From assembly GCA_034687125.1 (NCBI GenBank), contig JAQGBZ010000179.1:61672-125671 (forward strand): a stretch of 64,000 nucleotides of DNA, written 5' to 3'. A program made the position numbers and the translations under genes. Every line of letters begins with the position of its first letter. Position 1 is the stretch's first letter. The notes beneath the pieces are model-generated. The model saw nothing but the letters and a program-made list of their open reading frames with translations. It had not been told where the DNA came from and ran no database searches. This DNA comes from Neelides folsomi. Its lineage: Eukaryota; Arthropoda; Collembola; Neelipleona; Neelidae. Positions 38,001 to 53,497 of the stretch are shown here, in pieces.

Positions 38001-41000
38001 ATAAATACCTGAAATCGTTTGGGCCGAGAGTTGGCTGAAAACATGCGGTGTTTGTGGCGAAGCAAATTCGTCCGTCCAATGCTTTTTAGGGGTTTGGGTG
38101 GAATGGGATGGGGGAAAGAAACCATTCTTTTCTCCTCATGCATTTTGAATGAAAAACCTATCACCGTTCCTGCCTCATTGTCTCTCCTTCCCCGCTCATT
38201 TTTAAAAATTAACAATTATGATTCTTTTAAATAATTTATTTATTTTAGAAAAGGGTTAAAACGATTTTGAATGATCTTTCAGAGACCGGCAGATCAAAGA
38301 GAGCGACAGCGAGATTGAAAGACTGAGAATGGAACTTCAGAGGCTCAAGATGGAAGCCAAGTCGCAAATTAACCAATTACAATTTGAAGTGTTGGAGATG
38401 AAGTCTGAATTGTCGGAAAAGGTTTTGATCCTTTTCTTATCTGCCCAACTTTATTAAACATTTTCTTTTCTTTTTAGACTGTGGGTTTGGCCGAAAAAGA
38501 AGGGAAGCTTAGAGAGCTTATGCGGACTGAAGCGAAAGCGGAAGGAACGGCGGATCTTCTTGAGAAATCTGAAGGTATCTTGGTCGCTAAAGATAAAACC
38601 AATCCTTGGAATTTATACAAATGATTCTTATAAACATCTATTACAGATTATTTTAATAAAGTTACAATTCTGTTGATGTTATTTTATGAATAAGCTATTT
38701 ACGAACATTATATCATAAATATACAAAAGTTTTTATCTTAAAAATTTATCAATTTTGATAGCCTTCATTTAAATGCGTTTGGTCTTGCACCGTTATATTA
38801 TAAATATACATATGTTATTTATATGCATTTTTCAATATTATGATTATATATTGTACTGTATATAAATTCCCTGGCTGGTTTTGTCATCTGAAAGCGAAAA
38901 TACCCCAAATTAATGATTTATTTTCTTTAAAGGTAAAGTAAAGACTCTCGAAGAAAAGTTTACAAAGATGAAGGATGTTTATTCGAATTTGAGAAAGGAG
39001 CACATAGATCTATTAAGAACTGTAAGCCATCAGTTTTGCATATGACGCTTCTAATTATTTTTATAGTTTTCTCTAATTTACTTCAATTTATAGAAAGCGA
39101 GCGTTGACAAAGAAGTTTTGGATCTTAAGAAATCAATTGATAACCAGGCAAAAACTCAATCTGAGCTCGATAGCTTAAAAATCAGTAAAATTGAGCTTGA
39201 AGCCCTGGCGAAGACGGAAGCGGAGGCCAAAGACACAATGAAAATTCAATTCGAACAAAAGTTGAAAGATCTTGAATTGAACATCTCTGTATGTTGCATA
39301 CAATACAAAACATATTGGGCTAAATTATCATTAACTTTGTGAAATAACTTTCAACTGTTTCATTTATCATTTAGACCTTAAAGGATGAGAAAATGAAGGC
39401 ACTGAAGCAAATGGAAGAAGCTCTCAATTTGAGGACGAATGAAGGACAAAATTTTCAACTTACCAAAGAATCATTAGAAAAATCAAATAAAGTAATTGGG
39501 TCTTTTCATCAATCTTATTAGAATACTTTTATACATAATAATAATATCAATAATATGTAAATGATGTATTGTTGGACGCTTGTATATTATAAATTATGTT
39601 ATTAATAATTAAAGAGTATCTTAATTTACTTTAGGAGCTTGATGAAGTCATCAAAGGGTTACAAAAAGAGTTGGAGCAACGAAAAGATGAACTTCAAAGT
39701 CGCGGAGCAAAGAACGAAGAATTGGACCGAGAGATTCAAAAATTACACATCGTTCACAATGACAATCAAAAGGAATTGGAGAAATTCGCCCTAGAAAGAT
39801 ACAATGATCTCTTGAGTAAATATTAATTATTATTTGTTCCCCCAGTGCAATGCTTACTAAACCCGATGCATTGGATTTGTTACAGTTTTGAAATCTTTAT
39901 AAAATTTAGTTATTTATACGTAAATTTTTACCCTCAAATGATACGTTACTTGTACAGTTGTACAGAACCATTAACAGATTAAGATAAAATATTTATCTGA
40001 TTTTTAACATAATTGGGATTTGTTTTAATTCGGAGGTAAAAGAAAGAGTAAAAGCCTTTTTAGGTTTTAAAATCTTCTAACGACAAATTCAAGCTAAAGT
40101 TAAAGAATTTGGCCATGATATTAGCCATATTACGATTAGAAACATCTAAATTCTGATGAAATTCGAAAATCAAAAAAACAAAAAACTTCCCAAACCTCAT
40201 AATGTGTAAAACTCCGAAAATGGTCAAACGATAGGGAGTTTAAAGTAGTTTTTTTAACATTATGGAATATTCTGGTAACGACAAACAATATTAGGTTAAA
40301 ACGAGTTTACGATGCTTGGAAAAGATGATTTTACATCATCCATACGCCAAATAGAGAATATTAGGTATATCCGCTACTGAATGATTAAACAAAGTGTTGT
40401 AACAAATCCAATGCATCGGGTTTAGTATAACTGGTTTAATGGGAACAGATGAATAATACTTTTTTTTTTAAATTTAGACATATGGGTCATCGAGAGTGAG
40501 AAGACGGTGAAGAAAGTGCTTGAGAGCATCGAACATCCCGTTTTGACCGGAGGGTCAGGATGTCTCGACCATTTTATTTTAATGTGTCAGACGGCTCAAC
40601 GCCTCGTTCCCAATTTAAAAGAAGTCCATGGTGGTTACACGGATTTCAACTCTGTAAAACGAATCTTGGAGAATCTTCCATCTTTCGCTCATTTTATCAT
40701 TACATTGATGATCAACGGAAGCGCAACTTCACGGAGTTCCACAGACATTGCGAAGGGAGATGGTAATTAATTAAATAATTAAACATAATACTTATAGTTT
40801 AATCATTTTTGATCTTAAATGGTATTTAATATAAATACCTACTTATACATCTTTTTAAATCCTATTAAATCGATTCCTCAATAATTATCTAGCTGTTCTT
40901 GAAGAATGCCGAGGTTTGGGACATTCGATGCTTCAACTCTTTACGTCAATCAGAGAACGAAAGGCACACCAAGAGGTAATTAGTGCACGAAAAAGAATTA

Positions 41001-42148
41001 AATTCAAATGTTACTGACCTAATTTCATTACATACTCACATTGAAATATATGAGTAATATTTTCCAATAATCGTAATAATTCCTTCTTAATGAAGTTAAT
41101 GGCGGCTTATGACTCTATTGACGATAAACTGAAGAGTCTCCTTGTCACGACCAATTACATGGGTCGGTCTCTGACAGAGGAAGTCGACGCTGCTGATGCT
41201 CTTGACAAAGAACTCCTTGCCATGGAGTCCGCAATTGAAGAAGCCACGAAGAAAATGGAGGAAATCTTGAAGAACTCACGAGCTTCACATACTGGGCTGA
41301 AGTTGGAAGTGAACGAGAAACTCATCGACTCCTGCACGTCCCTTATGGATGCAATCAGGATTCTTGTTCAAAAGGCAAAGTTCCTCCAAGAAGAAATTGC
41401 TGCTAAAGGAAGGGTAATTTAATTTGTTATTGATTAACATTAATATTTTAAAATTTTATAGAATTTAACGATTACTTGATTACAAAAGTTTCTACTGTAT
41501 ATACTAAACATAGGTAACATAATAATAATTTAATTATTGTTGGATATTTTAAAGGGAACGGCATCGATTAAAGAGTTTTACAAAAGAAATCATCAGTGGA
41601 CAGAAGGGCTCATTTCTGCAGCCAAGTCTGTGGGCATTGGAGCCAAATTCCTTTTGGAGAGTGCGGACAAAGCTGTGACAAATGAAGGGAGCGGATTTGA
41701 ATATCTCATCGCCTCTTCCCAAGAAATTGCTGCAAGTACAATTCAACTAGTTATTGCAAGTCAAGTAAGGGCCGATCGAAGTTCTGCCAATTTGTCATCA
41801 CTCAAGCAGGCTTCAACAACTGTGAAGACAGCAACGGCTCATGTCGTTGCAACTGCTAAAGATTGTGCTCAGCTCATAGAAGAGTCTGGTAAGAGAAAAT
41901 TTGAATTATTTCTTCATAAATTCAAAAAATCAATTTTCTTCTTGTTTAATTAATATGCTTTATTATTATTATAACTATTTTATTATTTTTAACTAGATGA
42001 AATGGACTTTACGAAAGTGACACCTCATCATGCAAAACGTATGGAATTGGAAACACAAGCGGAAGCTTTGCGCTTACAAACGGAGCTTGAAAAGACTCGT
42101 ATGAAGCTGGCAGGACTTAGACAACATTTTTATCATAGTGATCCTTGA
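35015..42148 (+). CDS. Hip1: Huntingtin-interacting protein 1 (HIP1/HIP1R/Sla2) endocytic adaptor
   Basis: Twenty exons: 35015–35092, 35712–35775, 36035–36153, 36208–36288, 36400–36557, 36681–36742, 37283–37420, 37478–37611, 37776–37975, 38283–38421, 38478–38574, 38933–39021, 39094–39288, 39375–39491, 39635–39815, 40478–40762, 40893–40975, 41096–41413, 41555–41888 and 41997–42148. All junctions agree in phase, giving 1007 aa. Residues about 20–300 are an ANTH domain (AINHNESAVKEKHVR, FWECVTRLPL, FQLSVEMFDYLDGIL). SISDLVDLQ (315–323) resembles a clathrin-binding box. A long coiled coil spans about 344–617. The C-terminus (about 741–1000) is the actin-binding THATCH/I-LWEQ domain (GLISAAKSVGIGAKFLLESA, EIAASTIQLVIASQVRADR). 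The protein links clathrin coats and PI(4,5)P2 membranes to actin during endocytosis. Short AT-rich introns dominate; intron 15 carries an inverted-repeat element ending 50 bases before exon 16. Confidence 0.95.
35938..36001 (+). repeat. Degenerate AATACAAAA minisatellite
   Basis: Within HIP1 intron 2, variants of CAAAATACAAAAA are repeated five or more times in tandem with small length changes. It lies just before exon 3 and probably reflects slippage in an A-rich tract. Confidence 0.6.
39855..40427. repeat. Inverted-repeat element (MITE-like) in HIP1 intron 15
   Basis: The 30 bases at 39855–39884 (beginning TACTAAACCCGATGC) are found as an exact reverse complement at 40398–40427. Outside each arm a CAGT lies close by (39843 on the left; its complement about 40431–40434 on the right), so the element may be about 590 bases long. 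The interior is AT-rich and has no transposase-like frame. Long perfect terminal inverted repeats around a short non-coding core are typical of a MITE mobilised by a DNA transposase from elsewhere. A clear target-site duplication was not found. Confidence 0.75.
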
Positions 42149-43557
42149 AATTGATCCTAATCCTTTTTAATGTATTTATACCATTTTTCAAAATTCACCT
42201 TTAAATATTAAATTACCATATAGGATGATTCTAAATCATGTAAAAAAAAGTAGCACTTGTAGCAGCGTTCAGTCTCTCAGAGGGACTTTAATTTATTTTA
42301 TATGTAACTACATATACACCTAATCAATTTAATACTTTAGCTATTTTATTCACTCCTGGAATCATAGTTAAGAATTAAGTTAATTTAGTGAGTTTTTATA
42401 TTTCCACTATAAACATACCAGCACAATCTAATGAAAAATTAAGCTACAATTCACACCAACTTGTCTTTAGATAAATAAATCATAGGCGTTTGAGGACCTT
42501 CATCTCTGACATTATTTATGTAAAAATTGATTTTTAATAAAAATAAAATTGCTTCATCAACAGTTGTCTTTTCCCCATAGTTAATAAATCAACATTTATC
42601 TCATATTAAAAACAATGGATGGTTCTATTTACATCATGTTGTCTTTGATAAACATTTTGAAGAGAAAGATGATACACTGGATATTATGTTTACATATTTA
42701 CCAACTCTACATATTATCGCATCTCTGACTAATGGAATAACTCTGGGAATTGTGAGCTCAAGGCTGCTCACAATTTTTTCTTGACGGCAAGTCGAGACGC
42801 ATTATATAAATACTTGTATGCAAATATGTGAAGAAGCCCAGAGTTTTATTAGAACACGTTCTCGACTCCTTCTAAGAGGATTTTTAATAAATTTCAATAA
42901 CAATTTTCCATGCCAGGCAAACATTCACATTCCATGGTTGGATCTCTCCGGTTCACATTTTCTCCTCTGTGTGAGAACTCCAGAAGAGACATAAAAGATG
43001 TTCCTCATAATGAACGTCGTCTCAAGGACTCGCCCATAAAGAATCCCCCATTAAAAACCCCCTTGTTTTTTATTTATTTTAAAAACGGGGGAAAGTTAAC
43101 TTAAATCTGTAGTTATTAAAGCATAATCAAGAGCATAAATTTCAACATGTTTATACCTATGATAAATGATAAAAGCTGACCTGGAACCTGTAACAGAGAA
43201 TAATAATCGAATCAATTAATTATATACACATTGGATTACACGTGTTTAAACATCCAAGATTAATGTAAACACTTATTAGGAATTCAGAAGGGTAGTGAAA
43301 AATGTGAAGTCGGATGATGCATATGAAATGATTTTACGACCAGCTTACCTTGAATTCTTTAATGATTCTGGTCTTAATAAAATGAATAAAAGTATGTGGA
43401 AGAATGGAGGAGGCCTTGAGGCTCCGTCAAAAATCCCTCAACCTCCTTCAGAATTTCTAAATAAAGGTGATACCCGTTGGAAGACTCATCCTCAGTCGAA
43501 GGGTCGACGTTCAACCTTTGTGCACCCTTATCACTCCAGTCTTAAATCATCTTCATC
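42149..43557. other. Spacer between HIP1 and HPD
   Basis: This contains the HIP1 3' UTR, with AATAAA-like motifs near 42,471 and 42,537, and the presumed promoter and 5' UTR of HPD. An open frame from about 43,295 runs into the HPD start region but is in a different frame from the HPD ATG, so it is taken as 5' UTR. Confidence 0.4.
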
Positions 43558-47779
<4,222 letters not shown>

Positions 47780-47873
47780 TTTTAATGCCGATTCAAAGGG
47801 CAATTTATAACTCATTCTAATACATTCATTTATAAATTGTTAAATATTCCAAATCCTCAAACTTTCCTTCCCA

Positions 47874-47879
47874 AATAAA
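47874..47879 (+). terminator. Poly(A) signal of HPD
   Basis: AATAAA lies 95 bases after the HPD stop codon, in AT-rich sequence, and is the first canonical signal downstream. Confidence 0.5.
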
Positions 47880-50800
47880 AAATGGGAATTTCGAAACTAA
47901 TAAATATGTATGAAACTATTCCTAATATTCAAACTTTGACTTCTTGTATAATTATTTAAGTTTAACCGTCAAATAAGTTTAGGTGCATATTATTGCTCGA
48001 ATGCATGGAGTCTATAGGTTAAGATCCAGTTGAAACATTTCAAACTTTTTCAGCTCTGGTATGAGAAGAATTGGATATTAAAGGAAATTAATTGCTTGAA
48101 CCAAGTTTCCCAATTCATCATTTGAAGGAGAAATGGGAATTAAGGACATAAGTCATAAATATTGGATTGAGAAATGAGCTTTCTTCCTGACTCCCTCACT
48201 TTCTCAGCTTAAATATTTACAAAGCTTAAATTTCCTTGTTAATGAGGTCGACAGGTCGCAGGGGAAGAAAATCATAAGACTGAAATTCTAATAAATAATT
48301 TTTCAATTTTCACCATTTTCATAAACAATATTATTTGTTATTTACACATGTACCTATACATAATCTATCATTCATATATAATATACAGTATACCTACAAG
48401 TATTTACAGATATTTATGATAGGAACAAAACCTAAACACATACCTTCCAATACATATTACATTTTCATCGTAATCCGATTAAAGTGTTTTGCATTTTTGC
48501 ACACAAGTGAGAAGAATTTATGTATTAAAGTCATCTAAATATTTATTCATTATTTCTCACTCCCTCAGAGTCAGTGGGAAGTTGGGAGCGAATGAATCTC
48601 AGGAGTCTTATGCAAGGAATCCTTGATAACTCCACGAGGGATCTTTTGCATGGAAGTTCAGGTTTTTTGTTCACTTTTGGCAGCAGAGTGAAACGTGAGG
48701 CAGCGAACCTCAACTTTCCATTCCCCCCACAAGTCCTCCGTTTTTCGCCCATCTCAACTTGACATAAAGGATTCAAATTGTAATGAACCTTTTAATTAAA
48801 TTGAATCCAAAATAGAACATAAGAGCTTTTATAATTATCATAAGCGCATAAATTAATTTAAATTATATTCAAATATATTTCATTCAATTCACCAAATGAC
48901 ATTCTTGAATGAGAATGTAATGCGTATTTATCCATAATTGAATTTGTTAATTTTATACAGTACTTATAATATTTAACGGGTTTGAAGTTAGCGTGAGAGA
49001 TATGGAGAGTAATTGGTAAACCCAAGGTGTGCTTTGTGTCTGTTCTCTGAGGTGAACCGTCGTCCATCATAGCAAAGTAGAAACAGAGGAATCGTATTTG
49101 TTTATTTTCATAACCTCCTTTTCATCAATGTCTGAAGCAGGAGATTTGCGTATTTAGGGAATTGATTTCCTTGAGACTTCAATCTCTCTGAGCTCAGACC
49201 TGGAACACAATCAACAACAGCGTGTAATTCAACGAGTCAGAATCTGCATAGGGTTGCATGGAAAGAACTCGACCCATTCATCTCGAGATTTGGAGGAAAT
49301 GTCCAGAACCGTAAATGCATCGATGGATGATTTGCATCATTTGGGGCATCGTGGCTGACCCGGGGTAACAGAGTGACGCGATGAGGTGAGCAAAGTGAGG
49401 AGGAACCCGCATCCCTCCCAACTCAGCTGCTCAGATACTCCGAATTTCCCAGGAAGCTCTCGAGGGAGAAACCCCTCCAAGTTCGACGGCCATCGAACCT
49501 ACCAAGGTTTTCGTGTGGGAGGGACGCGAGCCGCTCAAGAGGAAAAACCTCGTGAGAACATAAATGACCATCCAAACATCTCAATGCTTAACCCCATACT
49601 CACTCCATTAGATATCCTATCTCGGTTATGCTGGAACCATACCGCCATATAGGCAAAGTATTAGGAAAATTCACTATATTTCATATCCCCTCTTATTGCG
49701 TGGTTAATAAAAGAAATTTGGAGAACTAAAATGAATAATGCATGGAGATTTTTGCACAGGCTAATGGTGCGAGAGAAAATGAGATTTGATTTCGTGTGTC
49801 TAGTATAAAATATAAAAAGGGTTTTCTATTTCCGGGTATTGGAACGATCTCTTAAGCCCTGATAATTTCCTCTTGAGTGGCTTATGGGAGGAGGAAAGGT
49901 AGATAAATGGTAATATGAGCAATATGCATTTCATCAACAACCCCTGCGTCGCAGGAGAGCAAACAAAGGCATTTGGGAGTCACACAAATAAAACAGAAGG
50001 TGTGTTGAGGATGAGCCGAAGCTTTGAATAAAGAGTATATCTTATTCCTACACAATAATATTACACAAGTCATGATCGGAATATATGTAGTTAGTTATGT
50101 AGAATTAATGTACTTTGCCCTCTGAAACTCCTCTTGGCATCCTCTTCACACCTACGCGTCTTCCTGCGGTCTCCCACACAAGAGGAAACGGGGACCGTAG
50201 GGAAACTTCAAATTCCAATATTCAGACTGTAGACTTAATACTTTTTCTAAAACAACTTATTTCATTTAAAATTCGTTTCGTCTTTTAACCCTTTCAGTTT
50301 TATTCGTTGATTGTAAAATCATGGGTTTAAAAAACCGTAAATCGAACAATGACTAGATTCAATAATCGCGTTTATGAAACTTTTAACAAGTTTTGACAAA
50401 TATTTGGTGTAGGAAACATTGCACAAATAGAAGTAGACATTGAGAAAACAAGTTGAAAAAGTAGGACATAAGCATATGGCATACATTATTATAATACAGA
50501 TATGCGAAAATGTTTTATAAACATCGCTCTTAACCTCCTGTGTATTTAAACTTTGAGATAATGAGTAAATAAGAATATTATGTAGTTATTAGCTCTAAAG
50601 TTATTTTAATGAGGTTTATAATTGATAAAACCATTTGGAGTTCATATACATAAGAATGGATGTTGAGACGCATTAAAGGAAGGAGACGGTTCGCAATAAT
50701 AAATATTAATTTTAGTATGGTCATTAAGAGTGTAACTTCTTGTGTTGCGAATTTGTCGAGCAAAAGGAACACATAGAGAGATAATTGCGGATTCGATTGG

Positions 50801-52289
50801 TCGAATGGTTGGATAACTCTGGAATAAACAAATTATGCAATTGGTTTGATAAGAGAAAGAAAAAAGCGAACGACGGAGAAGCAGCCACTTTCCATTTTTC
50901 CTTCTCGTCCAGCGGAGAACTCCACTTGGTTTAATAATGATGCGTAATTTGAGCCACCGCTCGAGGGGGAGGTCGAAGACCTTCACAAACAAAACGCCAA
51001 ACAGCTGGGCGAAAAAACTAAATTCCCCCGAACCCCTCAGGACTCTCCGCTTCCAAAACCTCCGACCCCCATTGTCATCTCTAATGATATTAAAATGGAA
51101 TTGGAGGTGTCGGGTAATAAATGGGAAATCCCTGAGGTCTTGCTATCGATCCGAATCCTCCCGAATACCCGATTCTCATTAGGCCTTCGTTAAAATCCTC
51201 AGTTGCCTCGGCCGCCCCCTTGGAACGGCGTGGTTGAAAGTGGGCCATTTCCAACATCCCTTTGTCCATGTAGTCAGGAGTCATTAGAGAAGAGATTTTG
51301 GGCGTTGTGGACGTTGTTGGGGAACGTTCGGAAGGGAACGTGTGGGAACGTGTGGGGGATATTTGTGGATCTGTGAAGGTGAAGGAGTTTGTCTGGAGGG
51401 GCTGCGCATGTCTCACCTTCGCCACCCTCATCATGAGCAGAGTGTTCGTAGGGACGGAGTTGGCACATCGGACGATGTAGTCGGAGAGGGACTTGGCTGC
51501 TACGCAAAATGAAGTGTAGGCACAAAGGTCTTCACGACCTTCCCTGCCCCACCTCTCCCAAATAGTTGACACGGGACAGTAACCGAGTGACCCCCCAATT
51601 CCCCTCTTTCAAATACCCCTTCAAAAGCCCTCGGCAAAAAGGTAAGGGCCCTTAATTAAAACCACGTCCACCATCGCCCATTTCCGATCGAGACCCCTTG
51701 GGGTGATTTGTGATGTTCGATTTAAAAAAAATTTGGGATAGAAAAGGAAAGTTAAATAATAAATATGTGCGAATCAAATTTCACATTCATTTTATTGTTA
51801 GTATAGGACAAGTTTGGAACAAAGATATTTTAATAGTCCAAGTTATAAATTATATTTATAATATATATATATATATCGATTATTACGATATGCCTTTACA
51901 TTTATACATTTAAGTGGTCCAGCAGTGTTGAGATAGGGCTATGATTCATTGAATGTTTACAAACATTAGTTTATTTTTTAAAAGGTTGATTGGCTCCTTT
52001 TTATCTCTTGCTCCAAGATAGGATTTCTATTTATCCTTTTTATAAACACATCGCTCTTCTTATTGGGAGAATCGAGATTAATATTATTGACACCATATCA
52101 TTTTTGCCCTCCTTTCCACTTCTTCCCATTTTTAATATTTAACAACATTATGTAACTTTTGAACGAGCGATAAAAATGGTTTTAAATTAGACCTTCTATA
52201 TTTACAATAACACCCTATATTTATAATGTTAAGAGAGTGAATATAACTACAATTACCTAACTACAACATCAGCCCCTCCAAGTTCCCTT
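47880..52289. other. Spacer between HPD and the Yippee-like gene
   Basis: A 4.4-kb spacer, mostly AT-rich. Two GC-richer islands stand out, near 48,550–49,600 and 50,900–51,700. The second holds a 160-codon minus-strand frame (51090–51572), listed separately. No other exon could be supported. Confidence 0.4.
51090..51572 (-). other. Unassigned 160-codon open frame in a GC-rich island
   Basis: This is an uninterrupted minus-strand frame in a GC-rich island about 900 bases upstream of the Yippee-like gene. The predicted protein has a Cys-containing N-terminal part (AYTSFCVAAKSLSDYIVRC), a Ser/Thr/Pro-rich middle and a Pro-rich end (PIYYPTPPIPF). No domain, signal peptide or membrane segment was recognised, and plus-strand frames overlap it. 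It could be a genuine exon, an exon of a gene with unseen parts, or chance openness caused by base composition. It is reported for completeness only. Confidence 0.2.

Positions 52290-52322
<33 letters not shown>
52290..52322 (+). repeat. GA dinucleotide tract upstream of the Yippee-like gene
   Basis: About 33 bases of almost pure (GA)n with one GGG interruption end 142 bases before the Yippee ATG. It is a simple repeat by sequence. In arthropods such tracts near promoters are bound by GAGA factor or Psq-type proteins, so a promoter role is possible but not shown. Confidence 0.7.
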
Positions 52323-52324
<2 letters not shown>

Positions 52325-52464
52325 CACCCACCAAGGCGGATTGTTGACAATGTTGGTAGTTAGTGGGTTGGAGAGGTGATTTGAAGGTGTTTAATTCCAG
52401 AGAAGCGCTGGCGACAGTGGGGCATTACAGGCAGCCCTCGGCGGGTGAGCCTTACAGCGGAGCA

Positions 52465-53497
52465 ATGGTCAAGACCTTTCAGGCCTACTTGGCCAACTGT
52501 CATCGCTTCTACTCTTGTGTCCACTGCAGAGCCCATCTCGCAAACCACGATGAACTCATTTCAAAGGTAAATGTCAACGAACTGGAGTAATGAGTAATGG
52601 ATGCAAATTGCTCGAACCTTATTGATTCAACCTCCTACACACGGAAGGTGGGAATTGAAGGCAAATATTCCTGACAAATTGCTCACATGCTTTTCGATTG
52701 GAGTCATAATACTTTTATGACGCGGTTGGGAATTAAATGTGTTTCGATCAACTTCACTTCTAAATTAATATTAAATATGATCAAAACATGGTCGTGGGTT
52801 TAAACATGCTTAATTAACTGTTTTTATTGATTATTCGAGTTCAATTTGGTTCAATGAAGTTTGAATTTGATTCGGACAATGAGGTTTAATTGCATGGAGT
52901 CTAATTGTAATTTGTTTCTCTTTCAGTCCTTTCAAGGCAGTCAAGGGAGAGCATATCTTTTCAACTCTGTGTAAGTGGATTTCTCTCGTTTGTGTGTTCC
53001 CGGGAAATTCCCAAGTTTTCAAATGGTCATTAAATGGGCTTTGTTCATAACTTTGGCCTCCCTTGGGTAATTACCTCAATAAAGACCCGAGCGAAGTGCG
53101 AGACGAAGTGTTTGTTTCAAAAGCCTTCAACCGCTCCGTGAAGAGGGAATAAATTGGGAAATCTCCACGTACGGGGTCAAAAATCAATTTCCTACATGTT
53201 TCGTCTAATGGTGGTATTTGGATTTGCAGGGTGAACGTTGGATGTGGGCCAGCAGAAGAGCGTGTCCTTTTGACGGGACTTCACGCCGTGGCTGACATTT
53301 ACTGCGAGTGCTGTCGGACGACTCTCGGATGGAAATATGTGAGTTTGGCAATTGGTGCTAAATGTGAGTTTTTGAACTTGGCCGGAATTGAACTTTGGGT
53401 CTTTCAGGAACACGCGTTTGAATCTAGTCAAAAGTACAAAGAAGGGAAGTACATCATCGAGTTGGCCCACATGGTGAAGGAAAACCAATGGGATTGA
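52465..53497 (+). CDS. Ypel: Yippee-like zinc-binding protein (YPEL1–4 type)
   Basis: Four exons, 52465–52566, 52927–52970, 53230–53338 and 53408–53497, in phase, give 114 aa. The protein is almost entirely one Yippee domain. It contains [81 protein letters not shown] and ends in ENQWD. The zinc-binding Cys pairs are C18/C21 and C74/C77. The sequence is very close to vertebrate YPEL1–4 and less like YPEL5. Yippee proteins are linked to the centrosome and mitotic apparatus, and YPEL5 is a subunit of the CTLH ubiquitin ligase; the molecular role of the YPEL1–4 group is still vague. The reading frame is open upstream of the chosen ATG, but the MVKTFQAYL start is the family start. A GA tract lies just upstream. 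Confidence 0.96.
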
